From NCBI GenBank assembly GCA_964444225.1, contig CAYUFM010000002.1, positions 1-64,000 of the forward strand: DNA of 64,000 bases, in the 5' to 3' direction. This document shows, piece by piece, positions 50,590-59,363 of the stretch. A model generated the notes under the pieces. The model made no database searches and was not told where the DNA came from. It worked only from the letters and a program-made list of their open reading frames with translations. The translations under genes and the position numbers were made by a program. Each line of letters starts with the position of its first letter. The stretch's first letter is position 1. This DNA is from JALHOM01 sp964444225. GTDB taxonomy: Bacteria > Patescibacteriota > Saccharimonadia > Saccharimonadales > 2-12-FULL-41-12.

Positions 50590-51894
50590 TTAGTTATTGT
50601 CGTTTTCTTCTGATTTTTCGGTATTTTTGCGCTTAAGGCGCCTCAAAAATGATGGTTTCTCTAGATCTTCTTCATTGTATTCGCTTTTAGTCTCGGATTT
50701 TTCTGACTTTAAATCTGCGTCATTATCGTCATCGATGTGTGTCCAGATATTAGGTACTTTGTTGTCGGAATGAAACTCTTCTTCTCCAGAGCTTTTGTCT
50801 ACTTCATCTAGATCCATGCTTATGTCTTCAGGAACGGGTTCATGAGCCTTCATGTCGTCATTAGCAGTAATACCGTGCTCAACTTCCATTTTGGAGTTTT
50901 CGCTTACAGAATCGGAACTTTGTAGATTATTCGTAAAATATGAATCATCAAAACCTGTTGCAACAACAGTTACTATGAGTTCTCCGTCTAGATCTGGATT
51001 AATAGTAGCACCAAAAATAATGTTTGCATCTTTATCCGATGAGGCGGTTATAGTCTCTGCAACTGTGTTAATCTCATGCATTGACATGTCATTACCGCCA
51101 ATAACATTAAACAAGATACCGCGAGCTCCATCGATTGAAACTTCGAGTAGCGGTGATTCAACAGCTTGCTGTGCGGCTTCTACTGCTCTGTTGTCACCAC
51201 TAGCACGACCAATACCCATTAAGGCCGATCCAGCATTACTCATAACAGCTTTCACGTCGGCAAAGTCTAGGTTTATTAGTCCGTGAACAGTTATTAGGTC
51301 AGATATACCCTGTACACCCTGACGAAGTACATCGTCGGCTACTTTAAAGGCCTGCATAATTGGGGTTGAACGATCAATTGTATTTAGTAGTTTGTCATTA
51401 GGAACTATGATCAATGTGTCGACATGTGATCGAAGATTATTTATGGCAATTTCGGCATTTGCACGACGCTTTTCACCTTCAAAAGCAAATGGCTTGGTTG
51501 CAAATCCTACTACCAATGCGCCAACATCTTGAGCTATCTTAGCAACTATATGGCCAGCTCCACTACCAGTACCACCACCGGCACCAATAGTTATAAAGAC
51601 CATATCCGCACCATCTATAGATGCTTTTATGTCATCATATGATTCCTCAGCTGCTCGTTGTCCTACATTTGGGTTTGCTCCAGCTCCTAAGCCTCTGGTT
51701 GATTCGTGTCCGATATGAATTTTTGTAGTTGCTTTGGAGTGATGCAATGCTTGAGCGTCTGTGTTTATTGCAATAAACTCCACACCGTCAACTCCGGCTT
51801 CTACCATTCTGTTTATGGCAGCACCACCGGCACCACCAACGCCAATAACCTTAATTCTTGCAAAAGTTTCTATAGCTGGTGTAACTTGAGGCAT
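50590..51894 (-). CDS. ftsZ: Cell division GTPase FtsZ
   Basis: A 434-aa tubulin-like GTPase. It has the glycine loop GAGGGTGSGAG, NTDAQALHHS, and synergy-loop sequence NLDFADVKAVMSNAGSALMG. The C-terminus is a long acidic linker and the conserved tail EKPSFLRRLKRK, which binds FtsA. It polymerises into the division ring. Start ATG at 51894 is preferred over TTG at 51903: AAGGAG lies 11 nt before the ATG but only 2 nt before TTG. It follows ftsA closely; TATACT at 51936-51941 gives a promoter with a short leader. Confidence 0.97.
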   Translation of the reverse strand: MPQVTPAIETFARIKVIGVGGAGGAAINRMVEAGVDGVEFIAINTDAQALHHSKATTKIHIGHESTRGLGAGANPNVGQRAAEESYDDIKASIDGADMVFITIGAGGGTGSGAGHIVAKIAQDVGALVVGFATKPFAFEGEKRRANAEIAINNLRSHVDTLIIVPNDKLLNTIDRSTPIMQAFKVADDVLRQGVQGISDLITVHGLINLDFADVKAVMSNAGSALMGIGRASGDNRAVEAAQQAVESPLLEVSIDGARGILFNVIGGNDMSMHEINTVAETITASSDKDANIIFGATINPDLDGELIVTVVATGFDDSYFTNNLQSSDSVSENSKMEVEHGITANDDMKAHEPVPEDISMDLDEVDKSSGEEEFHSDNKVPNIWTHIDDDNDADLKSEKSETKSEYNEEDLEKPSFLRRLKRKNTEKSEENDNN

Positions 51895-51946
51895 AACAAT
51901 CAATTCTCCTTATCTGAATTCTCTCTTATATCATAAGTATAGCAGA

Positions 51947-53185
51947 TCAACGAAATCGTTTCAGTAGTCCGCCAATATTACCTAAAATAGATTCACTGAC
52001 CATCTTTCCGACGGGACCTCTGCTCATATTCTGCTCAGCAAACAACATGTCTAAGTTCATAAGTCCAACAGCAGTTACATATTCGAGTCCTTTAACCTCC
52101 TCTATTAGACCTTCGGCGTTCTGTAAAGTCCCAATCCTAGAAGCAAGCTGGAGTTTCTCCTTAGTGAATGATGATAGTCCAGGTATTTTGGCTGAACCGC
52201 CAACCAAAACAACACCTCCTGGCAACTTACGCGATTTGTGTATTTTTTTCAGCTCTTTGTCTACAAACTCAAGAATTTCCTCAACTCGAGCCTCGACAAT
52301 CATAGCAACCTCACCACCATCAAATACATGGTTTATTCTCTCAAATTCTACACTTACTTTTCCTGATTTTGCGGAATCGGTAAGACCGGCGTGTTTCAGC
52401 TTTACCAGCTCTGCTATTTCTAGATCTGTTTTTAAGCCTATTGCTAAGTCATTTGTTATATTTATTCCACCAAAAGGAATGACCGAGACATACTGTACTT
52501 CTCCGTCCTCGATAATTGCCATGTTAGTGGTGCTGGCTCCAATATCAAGTACTAATGTGCCTGCTTCTTTTTGCTTACGATTAAGCACAGCCTCGGCAGC
52601 AGCCAACCCCGAGACAGTATGGTGGGAGGCCTGGATGTGAGATCTTTCTAAGACTGAGTCTAGACTTCTAATATTTGGGGAGGCAACAGTAACGATATGC
52701 GTATCTACCTCCAGCCTAACACCTTGCATGCCTATAGGATCTTTTATGCTATCGTGTCCATCCACTCTGTAGTTTTTAGGAAAAACCTGGATAATTTCAC
52801 GGTTTGCGGGTATTTGCATGATTGTTGCTGCATCTTCTACTCGCAACTTGTCATCGAGTGTAATCTCTTTATTAGCTGTGCTTATTGCTATAACACCCTT
52901 AGAATCAACACCTTGTATATGTGATCCGTTGATGTTTACAGTAGCGTTACGTATCGGAACACCCGAGATCCTCTCGGCTTCACTTGCAGCCTGATTAATA
53001 GCTGACGCAACATCGTCAACATGAACGATAGTGCCTTTTCGCATACCCATATTAGGTGCTGAACCGTGAGCAACTACAGATATCTTTGGTTCTTCACTTG
53101 ATAAATCTAGACTGCCAACTACACATCTGATCATACTAGTACCAATATCTAGCCCAAAGAAGTAGCTAGGCGAGGAATTATTCAT
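51947..53185 (-). CDS. ftsA: Cell division protein FtsA
   Basis: A 412-aa actin-like ATPase that tethers FtsZ to the membrane. It has FFGLDIGTSMIRCVVG (phosphate 1), the IBOC/SHS2-type 1C region, LVLDIGASTTNMAI (phosphate 2) and GGVVLVGGSAKIPGL (adenosine motif). The C-terminus ends in a short basic amphipathic helix (GNIGGLLKRFR) for membrane binding. TATAAT 6 nt before ATG and no ribosome binding site indicate a leaderless message. Confidence 0.95.
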   Translation of the reverse strand: MNNSSPSYFFGLDIGTSMIRCVVGSLDLSSEEPKISVVAHGSAPNMGMRKGTIVHVDDVASAINQAASEAERISGVPIRNATVNINGSHIQGVDSKGVIAISTANKEITLDDKLRVEDAATIMQIPANREIIQVFPKNYRVDGHDSIKDPIGMQGVRLEVDTHIVTVASPNIRSLDSVLERSHIQASHHTVSGLAAAEAVLNRKQKEAGTLVLDIGASTTNMAIIEDGEVQYVSVIPFGGINITNDLAIGLKTDLEIAELVKLKHAGLTDSAKSGKVSVEFERINHVFDGGEVAMIVEARVEEILEFVDKELKKIHKSRKLPGGVVLVGGSAKIPGLSSFTKEKLQLASRIGTLQNAEGLIEEVKGLEYVTAVGLMNLDMLFAEQNMSRGPVGKMVSESILGNIGGLLKRFR

Positions 53186-53191
53186 ACAAAG

Positions 53192-53197
53192 ATTATA
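53192..53197 (-). promoter_or_regulatory. -10 box (TATAAT) 6 nt before ftsA
   Basis: Perfect TATAAT followed by CTTTGT and ATG. A small hairpin with perfect 7-bp arms (CTAAGAG at 53211-53217, CTCTTAG at 53224-53230) lies between the map stop and this box. Confidence 0.6.
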
Positions 53198-53235
53198 ACG
53201 CTAATGCCAGCTAAGAGCTAGTCCTCTTAGACTTA

Positions 53236-53994
53236 CTAATTTGTAAGTATCTCAAAACCGTTGTCAGTAACTAATACTGTATGCTCAAAATGGGCAGATA
53301 ATGACCCATCGTTAGTTGCGACAGTCCATCCATCATTCTTTATATACACACTATGGCCACCTAGTGTTGCCATAGGCTCAATAGCCAAAGTCATCCCTGA
53401 AACCAGCTTTGGGCCTGTACCTTTTTTACCAAAATTTGGTATGTTTGGGTCCTCGTGTACTTCGTGCCCCACTCCATGACCAACAAGATCTCTCACAACA
53501 CCGTAATTCTTACTTTCCAAATAGTTTTGAATGGCAAACCCTATATCTCCTACTTGGCAGCCATTTTTTAACTGTCTTAGACCAATATTCAAGGATTTTT
53601 TTGTATCGTCCAAAAAATCTTGCACCTTAGGATTGCCATCTCCACACACTACAGATACAGCCGCATCGGTTATCATGCCGTTATATGTAACGCCCAAGTC
53701 CAAGCTAACGATATCGCTATTTTTCAGCATCTTTTCTTTACTCGGTATACCATGCACTACTTCATCATTAACTGATATACAAATAACGCTTGGAAATGGA
53801 ATTGGATGCCCGTATCCTAAAAAAGCTGGGCTTCCACCCAATTTTTTTATCTCCTTTTCTGCAATATCAGCTAAATATTGAGTATTGATACCGGGAACAA
53901 CTTCTTTAATAAGTTTTCTATGGACTGAGGCTAAAATCTTTCCAGACTTCCTCATATCTTCTATTTCTTGAACTGTTTTTATCCTGGTATACAT
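53236..53994 (-). CDS. map: Methionine aminopeptidase type I
   Basis: A 252-aa protein of standard length with the five metal ligands in context: SLDLGVTYNGMITDAA (two Asp), GHGVGHEVHEDP (His), AIEPMATLG (Glu) and HFEHTVLV (Glu). It removes N-terminal Met after Def has acted. It follows adk in the order adk-map, common near ribosomal protein operons. Confidence 0.97.
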   Translation of the reverse strand: MYTRIKTVQEIEDMRKSGKILASVHRKLIKEVVPGINTQYLADIAEKEIKKLGGSPAFLGYGHPIPFPSVICISVNDEVVHGIPSKEKMLKNSDIVSLDLGVTYNGMITDAAVSVVCGDGNPKVQDFLDDTKKSLNIGLRQLKNGCQVGDIGFAIQNYLESKNYGVVRDLVGHGVGHEVHEDPNIPNFGKKGTGPKLVSGMTLAIEPMATLGGHSVYIKNDGWTVATNDGSLSAHFEHTVLVTDNGFEILTN

Positions 53995-54004
53995 ATTCTT
54001 AAAA

Positions 54005-54538
54005 CTAAATAGCTAACTTAGAAAATACTTCTTCTTGGATTTCTTCTATAGTTCTCTCAGCATTGATTTCATGGACTTCTATGCCGTGCTGTTTCATCCA
54101 GTCAATTATCGGAAGAGTTAGTTCTTCGTATTCCTGAAAACGTTTTTCTAGTGTTTCCCTGTTGTCATCCGACCTGCCCCGCCCTAAAAGTCTTTCTAAA
54201 ACAACTTCTTTAGAAGCATTTAGATAAACAACGTCAGATATATTTATTTTTCCGGACTTATGCTGTTCATATAACCATTTGGCTTGAGTTAGAGTGCGTG
54301 GAAAACCATCTAAAATAGCTTTATTGTAATCATCAACTTCCTCAAAAAACCCCTTTAAAATATCTATAATTTCTTGATCATCTAAAAGTTTACCCTGCAA
54401 CATTCCCTCTTTCCGTTCGGCTGTAATGTTTGCTCGTAAATATTCACCAGTTGAAAGCCACTGGTACTTTAGTTTTTTGGCCAACAAATTACCCTGAACG
54501 CTTTTTCCAGCACCCGCTACGCCCATAAAAACTATCAT
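54005..54538 (-). CDS. adk: Adenylate kinase-family protein (short form)
   Basis: A 177-aa protein with P-loop GVAGAGKSVQGNLL, LSTGEYLRA, ILDGFPRTLTQAKWL and the lid region shortened to LGRGRSDDNRETLEKRFQEY. The short-lid form lacks the zinc-finger LID and is smaller than the about 215-aa E. coli Adk. It probably equilibrates AMP/ADP/ATP, though another NMP kinase activity is possible. It starts one base past the yqeY stop. Confidence 0.88.
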   Translation of the reverse strand: MIVFMGVAGAGKSVQGNLLAKKLKYQWLSTGEYLRANITAERKEGMLQGKLLDDQEIIDILKGFFEEVDDYNKAILDGFPRTLTQAKWLYEQHKSGKINISDVVYLNASKEVVLERLLGRGRSDDNRETLEKRFQEYEELTLPIIDWMKQHGIEVHEINAERTIEEIQEEVFSKLAI

Positions 54539-54994
54539 TTAGTTAGTAATCCTCTCTTTTACTAGCTTAGCGACAACAGACCCGTCTGCCAAAGCACCGG
54601 TTTTTGCTTTAACAGCACCGATAACCTGCCCCATTTGTTGCATAGATACAGACCCACCTAAACCAGATATAGTTTCTTCAACTATTTTGACTATGTCATC
54701 TTCCGACATCATCTCTGGCAAGTACTTACTAATAATTCTACTTTCAGCCAGCTCTTTCTCTGCTCTTATGTTTTCATTGGCGTCAGAGTATGTTTTTGCT
54801 GTGTCGATTCTTTTTTTTGACTCTTTTTGCAACAAGCCAATAAGTATTTCATCATCCAGACCATTGTCTCTGGCTCCTGCAGAAATTTCAGCGTCCAAGA
54901 TTACACTTTTAATAGTGCGAAGAACAGAAGTTAGCTCCCTATCTCCGGCTAGCATTGCTTCTTTGAGATCGGTTTCAATTTTTTGTTTAATCAT
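54539..54994 (-). CDS. yqeY: GatB/YqeY domain protein
   Basis: A 151-aa protein matching YqeY: KQKIETDLKEAMLAGDRELTSVLRTIKS, LLQKESKKRIDTAKTYSDANR-like helix, and the C-terminal MGQVIGAVKAKTGALADGSVVAKLV typical of the tRNA-binding tail domain of GatB. Its function alone is not settled. It lies between rpsU and adk, the usual rpsU-yqeY neighbourhood. Confidence 0.95.
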   Translation of the reverse strand: MIKQKIETDLKEAMLAGDRELTSVLRTIKSVILDAEISAGARDNGLDDEILIGLLQKESKKRIDTAKTYSDANENIRAEKELAESRIISKYLPEMMSEDDIVKIVEETISGLGGSVSMQQMGQVIGAVKAKTGALADGSVVAKLVKERITN

Positions 54995-55001
54995 CTATGT
55001 C

Positions 55002-55211
55002 TTAGGAGAGCTTAAGTTTCTTAACTTTGACCGCTTTGCGTTCACGCCTAACAATCGCTTTTTTGCGACGGTCTCTTTTACTTATAGGTTTTTCAAAACG
55101 TTGAGCTTGTTTAGCCTCGGCCAAAACGCCGGATTGTTGAACTTTGCGCGTAAAACGACGCAATAAATTTTCTGCAGATTCTTTAGAATCTTTTCTTGTT
55201 ACTTGTATCAT
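55002..55211 (-). CDS. rpsU: 30S ribosomal protein bS21
   Basis: A 69-aa protein: VTRKDSKESAENLLRRFTRKVQQSGVLAE and a very basic C-terminus (KRDRRKKAIVRRERKAVKVKK). bS21 helps mRNA binding near the anti-Shine-Dalgarno region. It is first gene of rpsU-yqeY-adk-map. TATAAT lies 7 nt before ATG, preceded by an AAGGAG that would be untranscribed if this box is used. Confidence 0.93.
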   Translation of the reverse strand: MIQVTRKDSKESAENLLRRFTRKVQQSGVLAEAKQAQRFEKPISKRDRRKKAIVRRERKAVKVKKLKLS

Positions 55212-55218
55212 TAGATAT

Positions 55219-55224
55219 ATTATA
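55219..55224 (-). promoter_or_regulatory. -10 box (TATAAT) 7 nt before rpsU, with -35 TTGTAA
   Basis: TTGTAA, 17-bp spacer, TATAAT, 7 nt, ATG: the best-formed promoter of the leaderless type in the window. Confidence 0.65.
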
Positions 55225-55254
55225 CTCCTTGGGGCACTTATTTACAAGTGTTAA

Positions 55255-55536
55255 CTACCGCTTTTTTTGTGTAGCACGCTGTGATTTAAGTACGATGCTT
55301 TGTAATTCTTTAAATATAGGAAATTGTTTGTTTGTGTAATAGATTTTTGTATTAGCTTGCTTTTCTGACATCAGAAAACCAATCTTTTCTAGGCGCTTTA
55401 GTTCGCGCTGTATATTTCCAGCATCTTCTTTTATTAACTTTGCAAGCCCACGAACGTGAGTTTTAAAGTCGGGATACTTTGCATAAACAACGATAATTTT
55501 TCTACGCACTCTTGATGTAATAAAAACGTCTAACAT
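55255..55536 (-). CDS. Small winged-helix transcriptional regulator
   Basis: A 93-aa protein with an ArsR/MarR-like winged-helix outline: RGLAKLIKEDAGNIQRELKRLEKIGFLMSEKQANTKIYYTNKQFP (recognition helix about 35-50, wing about 55-70), then a basic C-terminus (KSQRATQKKR). No metal-binding cysteines. A perfect palindrome lies between its -10 box and start, fitting autoregulation. A GAGGCGG site precedes the ATG. Targets are unknown; it is divergent from priA. Confidence 0.82.
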   Translation of the reverse strand: MLDVFITSRVRRKIIVVYAKYPDFKTHVRGLAKLIKEDAGNIQRELKRLEKIGFLMSEKQANTKIYYTNKQFPIFKELQSIVLKSQRATQKKR

Positions 55537-55552
55537 TCCGCCTCTTTCCGAT

Positions 55553-55566
55553 GTTGTTGTAACAAC
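55553..55566. promoter_or_regulatory. Palindrome GTTGTT-GT-AACAAC, possible operator
   Basis: Perfect 6-bp arms around 2 bp, in the leader of the winged-helix gene, downstream of a TATACT on the minus strand (about 55573). It fits a site for the adjacent regulator. Confidence 0.4.
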
Positions 55567-55635
55567 GCTTAGTATAGCGTCTGCTTTTTGTCATTTCAAG
55601 CAAAAAATAAAAAATACTAATCTTATTTTTAGAGT

Positions 55636-55641
55636 TATACT
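55636..55641 (+). promoter_or_regulatory. -10 box (TATACT) 9 nt before priA
   Basis: TATACT followed by GTTAATACA and ATG, with no ribosome binding site. Confidence 0.55.
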
Positions 55642-55650
55642 GTTAATACA

Positions 55651-57594
55651 ATGTTTTTTTACGAGATAGCCCCTGCCGACAGAAGCTATGGCGGCAAGCA
55701 ATTGCTGACATATAGACATGAATCAAACCTAATCCCCGGGCAAATAGTTGTTGTTAAAATACGCAACAAAAGCATAAGTGGCTTTGTCACAAAAAAGGTT
55801 CCAAAGCCAAACTTCCCAACCAAACTAATTGAATTTATCTATGAAGGCTCTACCCTAAACCAGACTCAATTGAAGTTCTTTGCTTTAGTAAATGAATACT
55901 ATCCAGGAACCTTGGGCGCAACAGCATCGATGTTTGTTCCTAATTTATTAAAAAAACATCAATCTAATGAAAAAAATAAACTAAAAAGTGTAGTAATTAA
56001 AAACAACACTCTACCAAAACTTACTAATCAGCAAGAACTCATTTTTAAAAAAATCATTTCATCAAAAATAAGAACTCATATAGTCCATGGCGATACAGGT
56101 ACTGGTAAAACTAGGTTATACTTAGAACTTGCAAAAGAAATGCATAAAAAAAATATGTCTTTCCTGATAATTACTCCCGAGATTAGCCTAACCCCCCAAC
56201 TAGCTGAACAATTTAAGGATATTTTTAAAAAAGTTTTTGTTATCCACTCAGAACTGACAGTCAAAGAGAAGCGAGAAATTTGGGTTGAAATAAATGATAC
56301 TACAGATCCTATTGTAGTGATTGGTGCAAGATCATCGCTGTTTTCTCCGATAAACAACTTGGGCATGGTAGTTATTGATGAATTTCACGACCACGCCCTA
56401 AAACAAGACCAGAGTCCTAAATATCAAACCAATCGTTTAGCAGCTATTCTTAGTAAAATTTCTGACTGCAAGCTAGTACTGGGCTCAGCAACACCACCAG
56501 TTGAAGACTATTTTTATGCAACTAAAACGGGTTCTGAGGTACATAGGTTATCAGAAAAGCCAAATGGAGATCAAACAAAAAAGACCATAAAGGCAGTAAG
56601 ACTTGGTAGCCCTTCAGAACGTACTAGCTATGATTTGATTAGCAAGAGCCTCCTTGCCTCCATAGAAGATAAACTAAATAGGGGCGAGCAAGTGCTTGTA
56701 TTTTTAAACAAGCGAGGTAGCTCTAGGACAATTTTATGCGAAAGCTGTGGTTGGACTATCAGTTGTGACCGTTGTAATATTCCATACATTTATCATGCCG
56801 ATAAGCACACACTGGTCTGCCACACCTGTAGTAAAAAAACAGGCGCTGTAAATAACTGTCCAAAATGTGGGTCTAAGGATATTATCTTTAAAAATCCAGG
56901 AACCAAAGCTATAGAGGCAAGTTTGTCTAAGGTTTTTCCTAAAGCAAAAATTGGCCGTTATGATAAAGACAACACTAAAGACGAGACATTTTCTAATAAT
57001 TACGAAGATATTAAGTTGGGAAATATTGATATTTTGGTAGGCACTCAAATCTTGACTAAGGGTCACGATCTGCCAAAGCTAACATTAGTAGCTATACTTC
57101 TGGCTGAGGCAGGACTGCAATTTCCAGACTTCTCTGCGGAAGAATCCAACTTTCAGTTATTGCATCAAGTTATAGGTCGCGTTGGCAGAACACACCTAGA
57201 CGGAGACGTTCTAATTCAGACACTTAATGAGCCTAAGACAATAATAAAAAAGACTGAACACAAAATTAACAACTGGGAAGATTTTTACAGAAATGAGCTA
57301 AAAAATCGTAAAAAATTTAAATATCCCCCATTCTGCTACATGCTAAAGATCGAGCTTTCTAAAAACTCACAAGACAAAGTCTTTAAACAATCAAGTAGAC
57401 TTGTAGATAAGTTAATCGCCGAGTTTCCAAGCCTCGAGATAATAGGACCTAGTCCGGCACTTATCGAGAGAAAAAACGATCGATGGTATATGCATATAGT
57501 AGTTAAATCTGTGAAAAGGTCGGACCTGACAAATGTAATTTTCAGCCTACCAAGCGATTGTTCGTACGATCTAGACCCAATCAATCTGTTATAA
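55651..57594 (+). CDS. priA: Primosomal replication protein PriA (helicase)
   Basis: A 647-aa superfamily 2 helicase that restarts stalled replication forks. It has an N-terminal 3'-DNA-binding domain, Walker A HGDTGTGKTRLYLEL, a DEAH-like box as DEFHDHALKQDQSPKY, the zinc-binding insertion (CESCGWTISCDRC ... CHTCSKKTG ... CPKCGS; eight Cys) and the helicase C motifs VGTQILTKGHDLPKLTLV and VIGRVGRTHLDGDVLIQT. Slightly shorter than the about 730-aa E. coli protein. First gene of a priA-def-fmt run. Confidence 0.95.
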   Translation: MFFYEIAPADRSYGGKQLLTYRHESNLIPGQIVVVKIRNKSISGFVTKKVPKPNFPTKLIEFIYEGSTLNQTQLKFFALVNEYYPGTLGATASMFVPNLLKKHQSNEKNKLKSVVIKNNTLPKLTNQQELIFKKIISSKIRTHIVHGDTGTGKTRLYLELAKEMHKKNMSFLIITPEISLTPQLAEQFKDIFKKVFVIHSELTVKEKREIWVEINDTTDPIVVIGARSSLFSPINNLGMVVIDEFHDHALKQDQSPKYQTNRLAAILSKISDCKLVLGSATPPVEDYFYATKTGSEVHRLSEKPNGDQTKKTIKAVRLGSPSERTSYDLISKSLLASIEDKLNRGEQVLVFLNKRGSSRTILCESCGWTISCDRCNIPYIYHADKHTLVCHTCSKKTGAVNNCPKCGSKDIIFKNPGTKAIEASLSKVFPKAKIGRYDKDNTKDETFSNNYEDIKLGNIDILVGTQILTKGHDLPKLTLVAILLAEAGLQFPDFSAEESNFQLLHQVIGRVGRTHLDGDVLIQTLNEPKTIIKKTEHKINNWEDFYRNELKNRKKFKYPPFCYMLKIELSKNSQDKVFKQSSRLVDKLIAEFPSLEIIGPSPALIERKNDRWYMHIVVKSVKRSDLTNVIFSLPSDCSYDLDPINLL

Positions 57595-57595
57595 T
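57590..57595 (+). promoter_or_regulatory. -10 box (TATAAT) 8 nt before def, overlapping the priA stop
   Basis: TATAAT contains the priA TAA stop codon (57592-57594) and is followed by CCTTAGGT and the def ATG. def and fmt may thus have their own leaderless-type transcript. Confidence 0.55.
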
Positions 57596-57603
57596 CCTTA
57601 GGT

Positions 57604-58176
57604 ATGAAAGTTTCTGACATTATTACACTGCCCAATACTGCTCTTCGAGATAAATCTAAAAAAATTAATATTATCGATGATGAGATAAAAAATCTTATAA
57701 AAGAAATGCAAGAAGCCACTTTGGATTGGGAAGATTCAAGAGAGCATGAAGTAGGAGTTGCTTTAGCTGCAGTACAGGTAGACAAACTGTTGCGGCTAGT
57801 TGTTATTCGGAATAATTTTGATGACAAAAACGACAGAACATTTCAAGTATTTATCAATCCAGAAATTACCAAGCTAGAAGGCGAGATAATCGAAGACTTT
57901 GAAGGATGCCTAAGCATAAAAGATATCTACGGCAAAGTTCCTAGGTATTCTAAAGTAAGGGTTAAGGCTCTAAATATAAAGGGCCAAGAAATTAGAGTCA
58001 AAGCTGATGGATTTTTGGCCCGAGTATTTCAACATGAGATAGATCATACGAACGGCATTGTATTTATTGACCATATCAAAAATAAAAAAGATGCATTTTT
58101 TTTACTTACACAAGAAGGAAAGTTGGATCCGCTAGATTATGAAAAAGAAATCAAACAAAATAGTATTCTTTGGTAG
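57604..58176 (+). CDS. def: Peptide deformylase
   Basis: A 190-aa metalloenzyme removing the N-formyl group. It has motif 1 GVALAAVQ (51-58; usually GxGLAAxQ, so Ala replaces the second Gly), motif 2 EGCLS (Cys102 metal ligand) and motif 3 HEIDH (His144, Glu145, His148). Its last 38 bp overlap fmt in another frame. Works with Fmt and Map in N-terminal maturation. Confidence 0.95.
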   Translation: MKVSDIITLPNTALRDKSKKINIIDDEIKNLIKEMQEATLDWEDSREHEVGVALAAVQVDKLLRLVVIRNNFDDKNDRTFQVFINPEITKLEGEIIEDFEGCLSIKDIYGKVPRYSKVRVKALNIKGQEIRVKADGFLARVFQHEIDHTNGIVFIDHIKNKKDAFFLLTQEGKLDPLDYEKEIKQNSILW

Positions 58177-59041
58177 TGGTCCTGTTGCCGCCAAATCATT
58201 GGGTCTACTTAAAGATTCTTTTCAAATTGAAGCAGTCATAACAAAAAGCTCAACAAAAAAACTAATGCAAGATGTTGTTTCAGAAACAACAGTATTTTGC
58301 GCAAACTCCAAAAAAGAACTTGATAATCTAATAGATGAAGAGAATTTAAGTTCAAAAGTAGCAATCCTTATAGACTTTGGCATAATTGTCAGCCAAAGAG
58401 TTATTGAGTCATTTGCTCTCGGTATTATTAACAGTCACTTTAGCTTATTGCCGGAGCTACGTGGAGCTGACCCTATAACTTTTTCTTTACTTTCTGGTCA
58501 ATCCAAAACAGGAGTTAGTTTAATGCTACTTTCTGCTGGAATGGACGAAGGATTAATCTTAGCTCAGTCAGATTATAAAATTAAAAAAACAACAGATTCT
58601 AGTATACTCACTGCAGATTTAATAGATCTAAGCGATGGACTACTAAAAGCTTGTTTATCTGAATATATGGATGGAAAAATAATTCCTATTGATCAGGTAT
58701 CGGCTGCCGAGATGATGGGGCTATCCCCCATTCCAACTTACTCTAGAAAATTGACCAAAGAAGATGGCCTGATAGACTGGTCTAAGGACGCTGTTGAATT
58801 AGAGCGTGAGATAAGAGCTTATCGTGAGTGGCCGAAAAGCTACACTAACATCAAAGGGATAGATTTAATTATTAGACAGGCTGATGTAGTAAATGCATCT
58901 GGAAGTCCAGGAGAATACAGGTCTGATAAAAAAAGCCTGTTGATATTTTGCGGAAAGGAAGCGTTAGATATAAAAGTCCTGCAACCAGCCGGAAAAAAAG
59001 AAATGCCTGTATCGGCATTTCTTAATGGCCATAGTCTTTAG
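58139..59041 (+). CDS. fmt: Methionyl-tRNA formyltransferase
   Basis: A 300-aa enzyme that formylates Met-tRNAfMet. It has an N-terminal Rossmann-type domain with the catalytic triad Asn98, His100 (INSHFSLLPELRGADPI) and Asp136 (AGMDEG), and a C-terminal OB-like domain (REIRAYREWPKSYTNI). Its 3' end also carries the terminator of the convergent gene. It overlaps def by 38 bp, so the two are coupled. Confidence 0.95.
   Translation: MKKKSNKIVFFGSGPVAAKSLGLLKDSFQIEAVITKSSTKKLMQDVVSETTVFCANSKKELDNLIDEENLSSKVAILIDFGIIVSQRVIESFALGIINSHFSLLPELRGADPITFSLLSGQSKTGVSLMLLSAGMDEGLILAQSDYKIKKTTDSSILTADLIDLSDGLLKACLSEYMDGKIIPIDQVSAAEMMGLSPIPTYSRKLTKEDGLIDWSKDAVELEREIRAYREWPKSYTNIKGIDLIIRQADVVNASGSPGEYRSDKKSLLIFCGKEALDIKVLQPAGKKEMPVSAFLNGHSL
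58993..59023 (-). terminator. Rho-independent terminator embedded in the fmt 3' coding end
   Basis: On the minus strand the perfect 10-bp stem AAGAAATGCC / GGCATTTCTT (loop GATACA) is followed directly by a T-run. It lies 23 bp after the stop of the 59046-59363 gene, so it ends that minus-strand transcript while encoding fmt residues KKEMPVSAF on the plus strand. Confidence 0.85.
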
Positions 59042-59045
59042 CCTG

Positions 59046-59363
59046 CTATTGTTGTTCGGAGGCAGCTAAGATTTGAGGGGCCGCTTCTTTAATTTCAGCT
59101 TTTAGTTTGTTCAGCTCATCAGCAACAACTTGCTTGTAGTTAGGGAAATTTGTTTCTAACCACTTTAGCGCGCCAGCGTCGTCTTGAGCATTCATTAATG
59201 CCTCGAATTCATTGAGCTGTTCTTCACTCATACCACTTGCAAGTTTCATACCTACCCGCATTTCCAAAGTCTCATATATATGAGTCTTCATCTTCTCTTT
59301 TTCATCTTGAGGTAACGCCGAGAGGCCTAAACTAGCTAAAAAATTATCGTCTATTTGATGCAT
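59046..59363 (-). CDS. Small acidic helical protein (DUF5663-like)
   Basis: A 105-aa protein, helical and acidic, starting MHQIDDNFLASLGLSALPQDEKEKM and ending KAEIKEAAPQILAASEQQ. The pattern (E-x-LGL-x-x-LP-x-E/D-E-K) resembles DUF5663, a family seen mainly in CPR bacteria; this is from memory. No function is known. AAGGG precedes the ATG. It is convergent with fmt. Confidence 0.75.
   Translation of the reverse strand: MHQIDDNFLASLGLSALPQDEKEKMKTHIYETLEMRVGMKLASGMSEEQLNEFEALMNAQDDAGALKWLETNFPNYKQVVADELNKLKAEIKEAAPQILAASEQQ

Noticed and set aside
52047..52640. Plus-strand frame of 197 codons opposite ftsA
   Set aside because: Shadow of ftsA; no ribosome binding site or family resemblance.
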